A stretch of 64,000 bases of DNA from assembly GCA_026745465.1 (NCBI GenBank), contig JACYXH010000350.1:292501-356500 (forward strand), read 5' to 3'. The position numbers and the translations under genes are program-made. Position 1 is the stretch's first letter; each line of letters begins with the position of its first letter. Source of the DNA: Lota lota. Lineage: Eukaryota; Chordata; Actinopteri; Gadiformes; Lotidae. Below are positions 41,401 to 52,000 of this stretch, piece by piece. The notes beneath the pieces were generated by a model. That model was not told where the DNA came from. It did no database searches and saw only the letters and a program-made list of their open reading frames with translations.

Positions 41401-42063
41401 CTGTTGTTGGTGTGACTTTTATGCCTATGCAGTGAAATGACACTCAGTTCTTTAGTTGTTCTTCACGTTTCCAAGGTAACTGGGCTTTAATCCTGGTTGT
41501 TGGGTTTCCTTGCATGTATATGATTTTATTCCCTACCGTTCTCCACACAGTTGCACCTTGTCCACTGGCGGAGTATGTCACTGATGAAGTACTGCCGGCT
41601 TTAACTAAAGGTAAAGCTTGACCTCACAAACAGGACACACAGTTTGTAAACCAAATGTTTGCTTGAAAGCGAAAAACTGTTGGCCAATAGCGGGACATTA
41701 TTTAAATCTGATTTAAAAAGTACGGGTTTACTCTGCTTGGATACATTAGAGTTGGTACTGTGTATCTGTGCTTTAGTCATGGTTTGTTCACATGTTTTGT
41801 GTGGTTGACTGTTATTTGGTCATTTTTCCTGTAGATGGAGAAGACAAAGAAACCGTTTGTAATGAATCAACACCTTTTGCATCAAGTTTCCCTGAGGGCG
41901 AAGGTACAACCCTAACCCTAACCCTCACAATCACATAAATACATTTCGGAATGATTTGCAAATATGCATTTTAGTAAACGATCTGTCTCTGTGTTTCCAT
42001 GTGCTTCTCCCTCCAGCTGAGACATCCGAGAGCAATGGTGGAATGAAGTCCTTCCAATATTGA
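28924..42063 (+). CDS. Ig-superfamily receptor gene, Fc-receptor-like type (5' end not found)
   Basis: Type I membrane receptor assembled from many C2-like Ig exons. Order: A1-A5, D1, A6, A7, D2, A8, E, F (split over 40325-40439 and 40581-40735), transmembrane exon 40989-41090, then cytoplasmic exons 41302-41370, 41551-41610, 41835-41903 and 42017-42063 ending in TGA. Most exon borders are phase 1, so Ig exons can be joined in any number without breaking frame. Domains keep the two cysteines (ELSC and EYTC) and the WY/YTW core. The membrane segment reads VLLSISGCLFFGIIAVFIGC followed by basic residues. The tail contains AEYVTDEV but no canonical ITIM or ITAM. Teleost Fc-receptor-like and related leukocyte receptors have this alternating Ig style; the exact family name and ligand cannot be given. 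No signal-peptide exon was recognised, so the gene may be incomplete. Confidence 0.72.
29571..29720 (+). pseudogene. Fossil Ig exon, array copy 1
   Basis: Open from DRPRLTLQKDSGFEQLYVG through SLSCQVNVSSRWEYRWYKDG to a TAG directly after LPSAG. Half an Ig domain: the first cysteine and the tryptophan are present, the second cysteine half is missing. The usual TTTTAG acceptor of related relics (for example near 35095) reads TTTGGG here. A weaker relic of a similar exon start (RPSPTLKKEPCFGQLYVG) follows about 45 bp later. Confidence 0.8.
30049..30345 (+). CDS. Ig exon A2
   Basis: 297 nt, phase 1 to 1. Distinct by VPSAALLTPWSAV and RSNGSSLMI; ends NKRSLEVN before GTGAGT. Confidence 0.8.
30700..30849 (+). 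pseudogene. Fossil Ig exon, array copy 2
   Basis: Same 150-nt span and same terminal TAG as copy 1; differs by single bases upstream. Confidence 0.78.
31177..31473 (+). CDS. Ig exon A3
   Basis: Distinct by VALHTPWSAV and DVSGRPDGSYLMI. Followed by the longest TA microsatellite of the array (about 31603-31643). Confidence 0.8.
31847..31996 (+). pseudogene. Fossil Ig exon, array copy 3
   Basis: 150 nt, TAG at 31994-31996. Confidence 0.78.
32324..32620 (+). CDS. Ig exon A4
   Basis: Has DRWNYTW in place of DHWTYTW (sequon NYT) and QEVVVQVPDVSVRPGGSYLT. Confidence 0.8.
32975..33124 (+). pseudogene. Fossil Ig exon, array copy 4
   Basis: 150 nt, TAG at 33122-33124; preceded by GGTATACAG where most copies have GTTAAACAG or GTTAAACCG. 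Confidence 0.78.
33452..33748 (+). CDS. Ig exon A5
   Basis: Like A4 but with EKVKLSC (Glu to Lys before the first cysteine strand) and QEVAVQGPDV. Confidence 0.8.
34106..34255 (+). pseudogene. Fossil Ig exon, array copy 5
   Basis: Has KESGFEQ instead of KDSGFEQ; same TAG. It precedes the first D-type exon. Confidence 0.78.
34664..34954 (+). CDS. Ig exon D1 (second domain type)
   Basis: Begins DIPKPTIKLNTPWPQVF, with ELDCRVEGSSEWRYIWYRD and KYMCKGQH as the cysteine strands. 291 nt; three bases longer than the other two D exons. Its CT-rich acceptor differs from the A type, so it is a separate lineage inserted into the array. Confidence 0.8.
35670..35819 (+). pseudogene. Fossil Ig exon, array copy 6
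   Basis: KESGFEQ variant, TAG at 35817-35819. A shorter relic with intact TTTTAG and ACGACAGACACAG lies at about 35097 after D1. Confidence 0.78.
36091..36387 (+). CDS. Ig exon A6
   Basis: Distinct by QEVVVQGLDVSVRPGGSYLM. The upstream block is shortened: the usual TTTTAATAAAGGGACGG part is missing. Confidence 0.8.
36737..36886 (+). pseudogene. Fossil Ig exon, array copy 7
   Basis: SCKVNVSS variant in place of SCQVNVSS; same TAG. Confidence 0.78.
37218..37514 (+). CDS. Ig exon A7
   Basis: QDVVVQGPDVSVRSNVSYLV and EHSGEYTCTGQ. It sits 23068 bp before its counterpart A10. Confidence 0.8.
37874..38023 (+). pseudogene. Fossil Ig exon, array copy 8
   Basis: Carries a second stop: CTTAACTGTTAAGTG replaces the cysteine-strand codons, in addition to the shared TAG. 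The most decayed copy. Confidence 0.78.
38430..38717 (+). CDS. Ig exon D2
   Basis: D type with RTEIQAGDGV and YMCRGRLTGRS; acceptor reads TCAAG instead of TCCAG. Confidence 0.8.
39130..39426 (+). CDS. Ig exon A8
   Basis: Most divergent A copy: QTPWPDVFPSEKVELSC, MQHSPGNWTYAW, GKHKQRLVMSK, ending LVVY before GTGAGT. A frameshifted exon relic follows near 39647. Confidence 0.8.
39960..40232 (+). CDS. Ig exon E (intact second-position domain)
   Basis: DKKPTPELTQDPGHRKVYAEE with FSCKVNASSGWEFHWLRD and AHRCRATRG. It aligns by motif with the fossil exons (GES..SCQVNVSSRWEYRW) but is complete, showing what they once encoded. GC-rich relative to the array. Confidence 0.75.
40325..40735 (+). CDS. 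Ig domain F, split by a 141-bp intron
   Basis: First half 40325-40439 (TLLTGWSEVFSADRLDLKC to DQWNYTW) and second half 40581-40735 (LSYNAKHPVM, HSQYICKG). Read straight through, TGG TAG would stop the frame; a GTAGGA donor at 40440 and ACATCCAG acceptor at 40580 restore it in phase 2. The alternative is a pseudo-domain. Confidence 0.55.
40989..42063 (+). CDS. Transmembrane and cytoplasmic exons of the Ig receptor
   Basis: Exon 40989-41090 encodes one hydrophobic helix of about 22 residues between KRR and RLTRK. Exons 41302-41370, 41551-41610, 41835-41903 and 42017-42063 give a tail of about 80 residues, rich in Glu, Pro and Lys, ending GGMKSFQY. Small phase-1 tail exons are typical of Fc-receptor-like genes. 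Confidence 0.72.
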
Positions 42064-42236
42064 CCCAGTTGAACTCTGATAATTCTAATCATTGTTCTGC
42101 ACTGACTTTGTTAAACAATTGCATACATTTTACTTATATTTAGTTTTTACTTAATATTATTATTATTGTTTTTTTTCCTCTGATGTTTAAGGTTTATTGT
42201 TGCAATTAACATGTTTTAATGGTTACCTACTGATTT

Positions 42237-43542
42237 GGCAAATGCTTCTACATTAAACAGCATTATGAATGTTTTAGAGGATACAACAATAAATAAAAAT
42301 CACTCCATACAACAACTTGTTGAAAATGTTCAGCATTGTTGGATCAGTTAGTACTTTAGGTTCAGTAATATCGATTAACTTCTAATCCATTAGTTGCTTA
42401 TAGAGACACATTGACTCCATCTGTCAACAACCCGAATCTCAACTTAGCAGCTTAATAGATCTTCGTATTGGTGTTCATCTCTATGGCTGAGCCCGAATAT
42501 TCAGATATTTGTCTCAATGCAGTTTTGAACAATTTAAATCTTTTTAGGAACCGCAGGTAAAAGGCTATGTTCGATTTGGTCTGAGAATCCAGGGGATGGA
42601 ATAATGTATATATGTAATGGCACGAGACATCCCTCAGACCTAGGATGCTTCCGCTCAACAGAGATAATAGTGGCAGCAGTCATCAAATTGGCCAAACACA
42701 GGATGACCGAATTATCCTTTAGTTCTGTATTCGGGTATTAGAACATTTAAACAGACTTTAAATGAACCGGTTGAAATAATAATAATAATAATATTCTGGG
42801 TTCCCAGGTTCTTTGATCCATGGTGGCACTCCCACTAGCTATGGTGGCACTCCCACTAGCCATGGTGGCACTAGCCAACGGTTTCAGAGGGGTTTTAATA
42901 ATCAACGTATTTAGCAGCTATTTCAATGTTTAAACGAGGCCAAAAGATAGCAAAAAACATAACCCACTAATAATAACGGGTTGGTAACTTAATCAACATG
43001 AATACAACAGGTAGCGTTGTTTTTTCCTTTTATGGTGCTCAGTCTTCCACAAGAGCGCCAGTGTTTTCTCTTCAGGTGAATAGCGCTAGTTATGCCTTGT
43101 CATTTCCTCAGACTACCTTATTCGTAGGCCTTCTCTCACACTATGAAGGCCGTGTGTCCGGGAAACGTTTAGGCTGCACTGAAGCTCTGTCGTAACAGAG
43201 TCAACTCAAACCGATGAGTGGATCCTAAATCCACTAAGGTCCACGCATCAATCCTACGTGATATTGAAGTTTTGCGTTATTAAAAGGGTTGTAGAAATGA
43301 AAAGGAAAAACGATCAGTTGATAAAAACATGATTTTGCCGCAATGGTGTCCGTCGGCTCTGATTCAGGTAGGAAGGATACGCACCATGATTTACTTTTTT
43401 TATACGAATATTCGTTCGGAAAACTATACGAATATTCAAAGCTTAGAATTATGTATTCGGGTCAGCCCTAGCCTCTGATGCTTTACATTTTTAGATATCA
43501 GATTACTGTATTGGTGGACCCCTAATAATATCCATTATTATT
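42237..43542. repeat. Duplicated block, copy 1 (interrupted by BEL element)
   Basis: Starts GGCAAATGCTTCTACATT and is collinear with 49322-50597; the right end continues after the retrotransposon at 48932-48957. AATAAA at 42288 inside it may serve as poly(A) signal for the Ig receptor gene. Contains a 22-bp triplicate at about 42823-42885. Confidence 0.85.
42482..43470. mobile_element. Non-autonomous DNA transposon, hAT-like termini (copy 1)
   Basis: Left end TATGGCTGAGCCCGAATA and right end (reverse strand) TAGGGCTGACCCGAATA form imperfect terminal inverted repeats about 990 bp apart. No transposase frame. A clear 8-bp target duplication was not found, so the class is tentative. Confidence 0.45.
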
Positions 43543-43960
43543 TGTAGTGACTACGACGTCCATTGTCCTTCGTCGCTCACTCTAGGGTTGGCTGGGTCTA
43601 GCTTATAGTAGACGCTTGTCGTCTTGCAAAACAAACGGAATGTCCAGATGGAATTGGAATGAAATCTTCGTTTATTAACAATCGTTTATTTAACTGAATT
43701 AACCAAATAACGAAGGTATGGATTATTGTTATAAAGGAAAACAAAAACGGCAAGACTAGAAAGACTAACAAGTGGCTAACAAGACTAACAAGGTCTAAAA
43801 ACTGTCTGCTTTCCCAGCCAAAACCCCCTTCTGCCTCAGGTCCTTTCCTTTTACTCAACTTGTCCTGTAGGGGGAGCACAAACAGCAAGTAACAACACAA
43901 ACACACAGACACAATACTAAAATGACAACTAAATAAAAACTAAGGGAATTGGCTCCTACA
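43543..43960 (-). mobile_element. 3' LTR of BEL/Pao element
   Basis: 418 bp, TGTAG at one end and CTACA at the other. On the - strand this is the downstream LTR; a purine-rich AGGGGCCGG lies just inside it. Target duplication TTATT at 43538-43542. Confidence 0.9.
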
Positions 43961-44162
43961 TAACCGGCCCCTAATTGTACTTTATGACACCATAAAGACA
44001 ATTATATATTTTCAAAAAAAAGGAGCCTGTATCGTTTACGGCATCAATGATAACAATCAATATGAGGTGTGTGGTGTGATACTCATCCATTGTAGGTTGG
44101 GAACTTCCTAAGGCAATGCCTTCCTGAGCTAAGCTCCAATAGCCCAGCTGAAGCAGAGACTG

Positions 44163-45209
44163 CTATTCTGTGCCTTCCTGCAGCAGACAGATCTTCGTTA
44201 TGGGTCTCTCCAGAACGCTGGTTTGTGTTTTGATCCGTACAGTTCGTACAAGTCCTTTAGAGTCTGAATTGGCTTTCAACACTCTTCCCAAGATCCAAGA
44301 GCCACGTGGTGCAGAGTGGTCAACTACCATGACCACATCTCCAGGTGTGAAGTTTCTTCTCACTTCGCCCCATTTCTGTTTTTCTTGCATGAGGGGCAAG
44401 TACTCTTGGCTCCAACGTTTCCAGAATAGATCTGCCATATACTGCACCTGTCTCCAACGGCGTCTTACGTACGGGTCGTTCTTGTCAAAGATTCCGGTTG
44501 GCAGAATGGGTTTTGTCTTTAAGAGCAAGATGTGGTTTGGGGTAAGAGGCTCTAGGTCCTGAGGATCACTAGTGACTGTAGTGATTGGGCGGCTGTTCAA
44601 GATGGCCTCTACGTCACATAAGACAGTTTGCAGTCCCTCTTCATCTAGAGTCTGCGGTTTCAAAACAGAATGGGGTATCTGTCTTACGGATCGTATGAGC
44701 CGCTCCATGCGTCCTCTTTTGATTTCAATAGGGCCAAAATAGTCAACACCCACATTCGTGAATGCAGGTAAGTCCGGCTGGAGCCTTTCCTGTGGCAAGT
44801 CAGCCATCTTCTGCTCACCAGTTTTGGCTGTGTGCCGTTTGCACACAACACACTGACCTCTGATGTTCCTTGCTGCAATGTTTGCTTTGATTTCTTCAGA
44901 AACTTTCACTTGGTGAAACATTGCCTTAATGTCAGCCATCATTCCGATTGATTCCTGGCGGAATCTGGTGAGTACTCCTATGAGACGATTGGTTAAGTCA
45001 GGACCTTGAAGTAGTTCAGAGTTGAGTGAGGTGCCCTTGAAAGATGCTCCACAGTCTTTTACAACTCTGAGTTTTCCTTTCTTGAGGTGGTACACCCCAT
45101 GGTGAGGTATGTACCAGACCCTTCCATCTTTACGCCTTAGCTGCCCCTTTTGCATTGCCTTTGTCAATGACATCAGTGAGGAATTCCTTGTATTCATCAT
45201 GGAATGCAT
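44163..45209 (-). pseudogene. BEL/Pao pol remnant (RT start joined to integrase end)
   Basis: The early part has the Pao peptidase/RT entry motif [12 protein letters not shown] and [12 protein letters not shown]. It then jumps to an integrase zinc-binding region ([20 protein letters not shown]), [10 protein letters not shown] with the first catalytic Asp, and directly to RLIRSVRQ and the C-terminal [10 protein letters not shown] and FTPGDVVMV. The RT active-site region, RNase H and the other integrase catalytic residues are absent. It is one frame shifted from the gag-protease frame, overlapping it at 45130-45209. Confidence 0.82.
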
Positions 45210-48093
45210 TGTTCCTTTTGAACTTTCCTTTTAGGTTTGAAAGACGTTGTTCAGCAACGTGACGATTATCAGGCAGTGAAACATCATCTCTCCTGAATGG
45301 TAACTTGAGACGGTAGTGTCCGTCTACAATCTTGGCTGAGTCTTCAACAATCTTCATGAACTGTTTGTCTTCTATGGACATTTCCTTTGTGTCTTCAGAT
45401 GATTTCTCATTGAAGTCAGTATTATACTGTGAGACCAGTAGCTCCTGTAAGTTGACCAATGAAATCCTATTGGCAGAGATTGAGTGATTACTGTTGCCTT
45501 TTTCTTTTCCTCCTCTTAATGGACCATTAACCACCCAGCCTAGTAAGGTCTTTACTGCGTATGGACCCTCTTCTTGGCTATTGATGATCTCCCATGGTTC
45601 CATTACCTTCGGCGCATCAGTTCCAATCAACAAGCCAATGTCAGCATCGATGTTGTGTAGTTTGACATTTTTGAGATAGGGCCACCTAGATAGATCATTG
45701 GGGTTTGGGATGTTTTGTTTTGTGACGGGCATGGTCTTCTGGGTGTAAGCGTCTGGGAGGGCTATGAATGTGTTGCCATGCAGCTCGCTCACCTCCAGAC
45801 CTGAGACTATATGACTGCTGACTGTCCTTTCTTGACCCATGGTGCGGAGAAGGATGTTTGTTCCTTTTCCTCTGATATTCAATTGGTGTATGAGTCGGTC
45901 TGTACAAAACGTGGCTGAACTGCCCGGGTCAAGGAAAGCATATGTTTGCACTATTTTGTTTCCTTTGCTGGATTTCACTTTAACCGGGACGATAGAAAAT
46001 ACGCACTCCTTTTCCCCGGCCCCAATATGCCCACATGCTTTAGGGGAAGCCTTCATACCGGTCTTTGATGTTTCCGACTCTTCTGTTGGTCCTGCGATTC
46101 CTTTTCCATTTTCCATTTTACCTATGTGAAGCACAGTTGGGTGGGTTTGATTACACACTTTGCATGGGAGACGCCTAATACAGTCTTTGCTCATGTGCCC
46201 TGGTATGAGACACCCAAAACAGATTCCCTTTTCCTTTAGGAAACTGATCTTTTCTCTGTGCATTTTCCTTTTGAGTTGTGGACACATGTCCATTATGTGT
46301 CCACTTGAACAGAACAGACAGACTGGCTCATTTGTGAATTGAGATGGAATGGCTTGTGACCTGCTATCTTGGGGCTGTGATGTCTTTGAATTGGCATTAA
46401 TGTTCGCAACACTGGTGGCAAAGCTGCTGCTGGTGTATTTCGGCCTCGGTGACTTTGTGACTATGGGCTCCTTTGAACTTGTGCTGCGATAATTGACAGC
46501 TTGATCTTGAATGTTGCCAAATACGGGGTCTGTTATGATCTTTACTTGGTTTTCAGTGAACTTGACCAGATCACTGAACCTTTCTTTGCTGTTCCGCCTT
46601 TCCTGTAGCTGATATACTTCTGATCTCCACTTTTCTCTGAGTTTATATGGCAACTTGGTGACCAAAGATCTTAGATTGGAGGCTAAGTCAAGCTCCTCCA
46701 TAGATGCAATTTCCTCCATGGCGTTACAGCACCCTCTGAGATACAAAGCAAAGGCCTCTAATGCTTTTGGGTCCTCGGGTTTGATGGGGGACCAGGACAG
46801 GGCCTTTTCTATGTATGCACTGGCGATTTTGAACTCGTTGCCGAAATGCTCCTGGAGGAGGTCTTTGGCTTTCCTATAACCCCTCTCTGGATCCATATAA
46901 AGGCACGTTCTGACAAGTTCCCTAGGCTGCCCCTTAGTGTACTGCTCTAAATAGTACAACCTGTCTTTTCCGCTGTCAGTCTTGCTTTCTATGACATGCT
47001 CAAATGACCTAATAAATGACCTGTATCCGACTGGGTCACCTTCAAATACCTTAATGTCCCTTGGAGGCAAAGCGGAAAGTTGTTGTTGCTTGACAAGAGT
47101 GGCAGTGATGTTAGTTTGGTTCTGCAAGATATTGTACAGAGCTGCATCTTGCATGGAGTTAAATTGGGTTGAAGGGATTGGTTGTGCGACATGTGATTGG
47201 GCTCGTATAGGGGTTCTTTGTGTTTGAACGGAGTGGTGTGGCGCTTCGACCTCTGGCTGAGCTGGGTGATACAGCGAATGGCCTTCCTTTGGACGCACAG
47301 TTAGAGTGTCTGCAGTGCCCCTTTGCACTGGTTCCTTGGTCCCTTTCGTTTCCATTCCAGAAATGTCATGTTTTCCAAAATTTTCCTCATAATACTCATT
47401 CATTGCATCCGCATGTGAAGTTTTGATTTGAGTTTCCATGCTATTGAAGACAGTTATTTTAGCTGTAGTAGCTTGTAGCTCTGATTTCAGTTCCAAAGTT
47501 TCCTTTCGTTTCCTTAGTTGCTCCTTTTGTTTATTCAGTTCTTCCTCTTCCTCCTCCAACGCATGTTTTTCCTTAAGTGCCGTTAATTTTGCCTCTAAAG
47601 CAGCCTTCTCTGCTTCCGCATGGATGCGGGCAGAGGCGTTGGATGAAACGGTTGAATTGGACCTGTTGGATACTGAGGAAACACTGTCACTGGGAGCAAC
47701 TTCTTCATCAGAAACCGTCCTGTTTGTGGAATCTGACAGCCATTTCCCCACATTAACAATTAACTCATTAATGCAGGCTATTTTGGGTTCAAACCAAATG
47801 TCGTTGTCCTCGTTGCTCTCTTCCTCGTTCAACAACGTTCGATAGGACATGTGCATTTCTTTAAATTCACTCAATATAGCATGATATTTGACCATGTTGT
47901 CCTTTATTTCGTCTTCATTCATATCGTCCTTCATCAATTCCTTGATTACGTTCTGCCTGCGCGTTAGCTGTCCGAGCTTGGCCTTTCTGGATAAGCGCAT
48001 GTTATTAACATGTTCCTCTAACACATTTGCTGCGGTTTCATCTTCCTTCGAATCTTCCATAGAAGTAGCATTAGCCAATGCTCTATTAGCCAT
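45130..48093 (-). CDS. BEL/Pao gag-protease polyprotein
   Basis: 987-residue uninterrupted frame. An N-terminal charged coiled-coil-like region ([19 protein letters not shown]) precedes a DUF1759-type capsid region with [19 protein letters not shown]. Two zinc knuckles follow ([13 protein letters not shown] and [14 protein letters not shown]), then an aspartic protease region with [12 protein letters not shown] (DUF1758 type). The frame ends in the Pao linker shortly after [20 protein letters not shown]. The ATG at 48093 is about 415 bp inside the 5' LTR. The intact length fits a young insertion. Confidence 0.85.
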   Translation of the reverse strand: MANRALANATSMEDSKEDETAANVLEEHVNNMRLSRKAKLGQLTRRQNVIKELMKDDMNEDEIKDNMVKYHAILSEFKEMHMSYRTLLNEEESNEDNDIWFEPKIACINELIVNVGKWLSDSTNRTVSDEEVAPSDSVSSVSNRSNSTVSSNASARIHAEAEKAALEAKLTALKEKHALEEEEEELNKQKEQLRKRKETLELKSELQATTAKITVFNSMETQIKTSHADAMNEYYEENFGKHDISGMETKGTKEPVQRGTADTLTVRPKEGHSLYHPAQPEVEAPHHSVQTQRTPIRAQSHVAQPIPSTQFNSMQDAALYNILQNQTNITATLVKQQQLSALPPRDIKVFEGDPVGYRSFIRSFEHVIESKTDSGKDRLYYLEQYTKGQPRELVRTCLYMDPERGYRKAKDLLQEHFGNEFKIASAYIEKALSWSPIKPEDPKALEAFALYLRGCCNAMEEIASMEELDLASNLRSLVTKLPYKLREKWRSEVYQLQERRNSKERFSDLVKFTENQVKIITDPVFGNIQDQAVNYRSTSSKEPIVTKSPRPKYTSSSFATSVANINANSKTSQPQDSRSQAIPSQFTNEPVCLFCSSGHIMDMCPQLKRKMHREKISFLKEKGICFGCLIPGHMSKDCIRRLPCKVCNQTHPTVLHIGKMENGKGIAGPTEESETSKTGMKASPKACGHIGAGEKECVFSIVPVKVKSSKGNKIVQTYAFLDPGSSATFCTDRLIHQLNIRGKGTNILLRTMGQERTVSSHIVSGLEVSELHGNTFIALPDAYTQKTMPVTKQNIPNPNDLSRWPYLKNVKLHNIDADIGLLIGTDAPKVMEPWEIINSQEEGPYAVKTLLGWVVNGPLRGGKEKGNSNHSISANRISLVNLQELLVSQYNTDFNEKSSEDTKEMSIEDKQFMKIVEDSAKIVDGHYRLKLPFRRDDVSLPDNRHVAEQRLSNLKGKFKRNNAFHDEYKEFLTDVIDKGNAKGAAKA

Positions 48094-48508
48094 TTTGCAC
48101 AGCTTGTTTTATCTTTACTCAATATGAATGTTTTAGAACACCTTAGAACATGCGTCAATTCCGATTAATTACTTACAGTCCCGATATGAAGTTAACTGCG
48201 CTAAGGCACTCCGTATGGCCTGTTCTTTACTTCGTTCAGCAGCGGCACTCCAAATAAGTAATTTCGATCCAATCCACTCCAATAGTGGTCCTGAATCGAG
48301 TTTGAATCCACCTCTAACGAACTGGTTGTCAAGTTTTACGTTTCAGCTAATAGTGTAGCATTCCAAGCCTTTGAAACTTTTCCTACCGCTCGGTTACGTT
48401 GTTTCAGGTCGTCTTTCTTGCGATTCGGTGCCACGCTGTTTCCAAAACAATCCACTTCTCCCTGGATGGTCCAACGATCCAAGAATCCAAAGCGAGTTTT
48501 TAGACTAA

Positions 48509-48926
48509 TGTAGTGACTACGACGTCCATTGTCCTTCGTCGCTCACTCTAGGGTTGGCTGGGTCTAGCTTATAGTAGACGCTTGTCGTCTTGCAAAACAA
48601 ACGGAATGTCCAGATGGAATTGGAATGAAATCTTCGTTTATTAACAATCGTTTATTTAACTGAATTAACCAAATAACGAAGGTATGGATTATTGTTATAA
48701 AGGAAAACAAAAACGGCAAGACTAGAAAGACTAACAAGTGGCTAACAAGACTAACAAGGTCTAAAAACTGTCTGCTTTCCCAGCCAAAACCCCCTTCTGC
48801 CTCAGGTCCTTTCCTTTTACTCAACTTGTCCTGTAGGGGGAGCACAAACAGCAAGTAACAACACAAACACACAGACACAATACTAAAATGACAACTAAAT
48901 AAAAACTAAGGGAATTGGCTCCTACA
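48509..48926 (-). mobile_element. 5' LTR of BEL/Pao element
   Basis: 418 bp, no difference from the other LTR seen by eye. The adjoining inner sequence (48490-48508) is where the primer-binding site should be; no tRNA match was assigned. Confidence 0.9.
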
Positions 48927-49018
48927 TTATTAATAATCAAAAGGTGGTCATAAAGCTGGCGACGATGACCAAATGCCTTGAAATAATTCTTGCAGATATA
49001 TTTAATGCCATGACTTAC

Positions 49019-52000
49019 CAGGAGGCGTTGGTGGCTCAACTTCTCCACCTGTAGATATTAAAAAAATTAAATTAAAAAAAACAAACAAATATGCATATTA
49101 CTTGATCAAACAATCATCTGACTGATTACACAATGACAGTCACTTGTGTATGCACATTGTGATTGACAGAACACAGCCATGTTATGCAATCATACAATGC
49201 TAGTGCAGCAAAATGAAGTAAGGATCCTTCATTTAATTTAACCACGCTACATGCATAAAGCCCAGGCCTTTTGGTGTGATGGTCATGGACAGCCAGGAAA
49301 AGGGGACACATTACCACAGACGGCAAATGCTTCTACATTAAACAGCCTTATGAATGTTTTAGAGGATACGACAATAAATAAATAAAAATCACTCCATACA
49401 ACAACTTGTTGAAAATGTTCAGCATTGTTGGATCAGTTAGTACTTTAGGTTCAGTAATATCGATTAACATCTAATCCATCAGTTGCTTATAGAGACACAT
49501 TGACTCCATCTGTCAACAACCCGAATATCAACTTAGCAGCTTAATAGATCTTCGTATTGGTGTTCATCTCTATGGCTGAGCCCGAATATTCAGATATTTG
49601 TCTCAATACAGTTTTGAACAATTTAAATATTTTTAGGAACCGCAGGTAAAAGGCTATGTTCCATTTGGTCTGAGTATCCCGGGGATGGAATAATGTATAT
49701 ATGTAATGGCACGAGACATCCCTCAGACCTAGGATGCTTCCGCTCAACAGAGATAATAGTGGCAGCAGTCATCAAATTGGCCAAACACAGGATGACCGAA
49801 CTATCCTTTAGTTCTGTATTCGGGTATTAGAACATTTAAACAGACATTAAATGAACCGGTTGAAATAATAATAATGACATTCTGGGTTCCCAGGTTCTTT
49901 GATCCATGGTGGCACTCCCACTAGCCATGGTGGCACTCCCACTAGCCATGGTGGCACTAGCCAACGGTTTCAGAGGGTTTTTAATAATGAACGTATTTAG
50001 CAGCTATTTCAATGTTTAAACGAGGCCAAAAGATAGCAAAAAGCATAACCCACTAATAATAACGGGTTGGTAATTGAATCAACATGAATACAACAGGTAG
50101 CGTTGTTTTTTCCTTTTATGGTGCTCAGTCTTCCACAAGAGCGCCAGTGTTTTCTCTTCAGGTGAATAGCGCTAGTTATGCCTTGTCATTTCCTCAGACT
50201 ACCTTATTCGTAGGCCTTCTCTCACACTATGAAGGCCGTGTGTCCTGGAAACGTTTAGGCTGCACTGAAGCTCTGTCGTAACAGAGTCAACTCAAACCGA
50301 TGAGTGGATCCTAAATCCACTAAGGTCCACGCATCAATCCTACGTGATATTGAAGTTTTGCGTTATTAAAAGGGTTGTAGAAATGAAAAACGATCAGTTG
50401 ATAAAAACATGATTTTGCCGCAATGGTGTCGGTCGGCTGATTCAGGTAGGAAGGATACGCACCATGATTTACTTTTTTTATACGAATATTCAAAGCTTAG
50501 AATTATGTATTCGGGTCAGCCCTAGCCTCTGATGCTTTACATTTTTAGATATCAGATTACTGTATTGGTGGACCCCTAATAATATCCATTATTATTAATA
50601 ATCAAAAGGTGGTCATAAAGCTGACAGCAAAATCACACAAACTATTCAGACCGTATTTGTTTCTATGGCTTCCAACCGATAAAACTCAACAATATCTCCT
50701 ACAAAAACTCTGGTAATAGGTGGTTTGTTCAGCATCTTCTTTGGTACGCACTCCAAGGTACTGACATTAGGAGCCAACACCTCAGTGTTCAACAGAGTTT
50801 AAATGAAAATCCCATCTCTTGAGTTTGTTTCAAACTATTTGTATACCATTGCGACGGGGAATCCCAGAGTAGAAATTCCAAAAAGAAGATTTCTCCTCAT
50901 AGGCCCATGGATAACAAATGCAGTCTGAATAATAAGCCAAATTTATATGGCGATTTAGCTCAAAAAAATTGATTTTAGTACTTGAGACGCTACTGTCTTT
51001 TTGGGTGGAGGCACGGGTCGTGGCGGTTGTGGGGGTCGTGGTGGTTGTGGGGGTCGTGGTGGTAGTGGTTGTTGGGATGGTAATTGCTAGAAGAAAATAT
51101 TGGCCAATTCAAATAAAAAGCCAACCATATACTAGTTGCATGAACTGAAGAAAGCTATTCATGTCCTACATTTCCAATGGAAAGCCCAAAACTGCCACTA
51201 TATACATATTTTGGTCTGAGAAATAACTTGGAACACAGAATTAGTAAATAAATGCGGTAATTATAATAACTTCATTTATTATAAGCAGCTCTTACCTCTG
51301 CACACTGGCGACGATGACCACGTGCTATTCAGTTGGCATACAATGGTTCCCTTCCCGTGCATCGTAAATCCAGCATTGCACTCGTATTCAAGAATATTCT
51401 TGAACATAAAAGGAGGACGGGCTCCAGACTTAACCGAAGCATTTGGAATACTAGGCGGTGGGCAGCGAACCTCTGCAGAGAAATGGTATAGAAATGTGTT
51501 CACAAAGATGAGTACCCTGGTTACGCTCTCAACGAGAGTACGCAACTCATCCGCAACGGGTTTTAGAAAAGATGGCGAAAAATAACAACATACTTATGCA
51601 CGTTGGAGGATTTGGTGTGAATTTTCCATTTTCGGAACAGGTTAGTGATGATGATCCATTCAAAGTATATTCCTTCAGACATGTGTATTGCACAATGCTT
51701 GAATAATCATATGTTCCCCTGTTTGGAATTGGACCTTGAGCATTCTCAACTGTAGGTGCTGAGGTACATTTTACAACTGAAAAAAAACAAGATAGATATT
51801 AGATATGGGGGGGGGGGGGGGGGGTTCAAAAATAAAATAAAGTTTTTAATAAATATAGCTGTCCACTGTGATGGAAAATTACAATATCCACCCTCAGTCA
51901 TTATCCATATAATCCTGACAAATGTGTACTTGGTGTGCTCACTATAATTGTGTGATAGCTCAGGACTCTTCGTGACTTATGAGAGCCCTATCCCAGCCGT

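Larger units (their letters stand above)
43543..48926 (-). mobile_element. BEL/Pao LTR retrotransposon, internally deleted
   Basis: 5.4-kb element in - orientation with two 418-bp LTRs that look identical by eye, flanked by TTATT duplications (43538-43542 and 48927-48931). A paralogous empty site is at about 50585-50605. Inside are a gag-protease frame and a pol remnant. Most of reverse transcriptase, RNase H and the integrase core are missing, so it can only have moved with help from a complete relative. Confidence 0.9.

Noticed and set aside
41905..41930. Telomere-like CCCTAA repeats
   Set aside because: Only two to three units within an intron; too short to imply a telomere or fusion point.
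43598..43912. Envelope or accessory gene in the LTR
   Set aside because: The frame lies wholly in the LTR, is repeated in both LTRs, has no signal peptide or known motif, and is more simply chance, though its hydrophobicity is noted as a finding.
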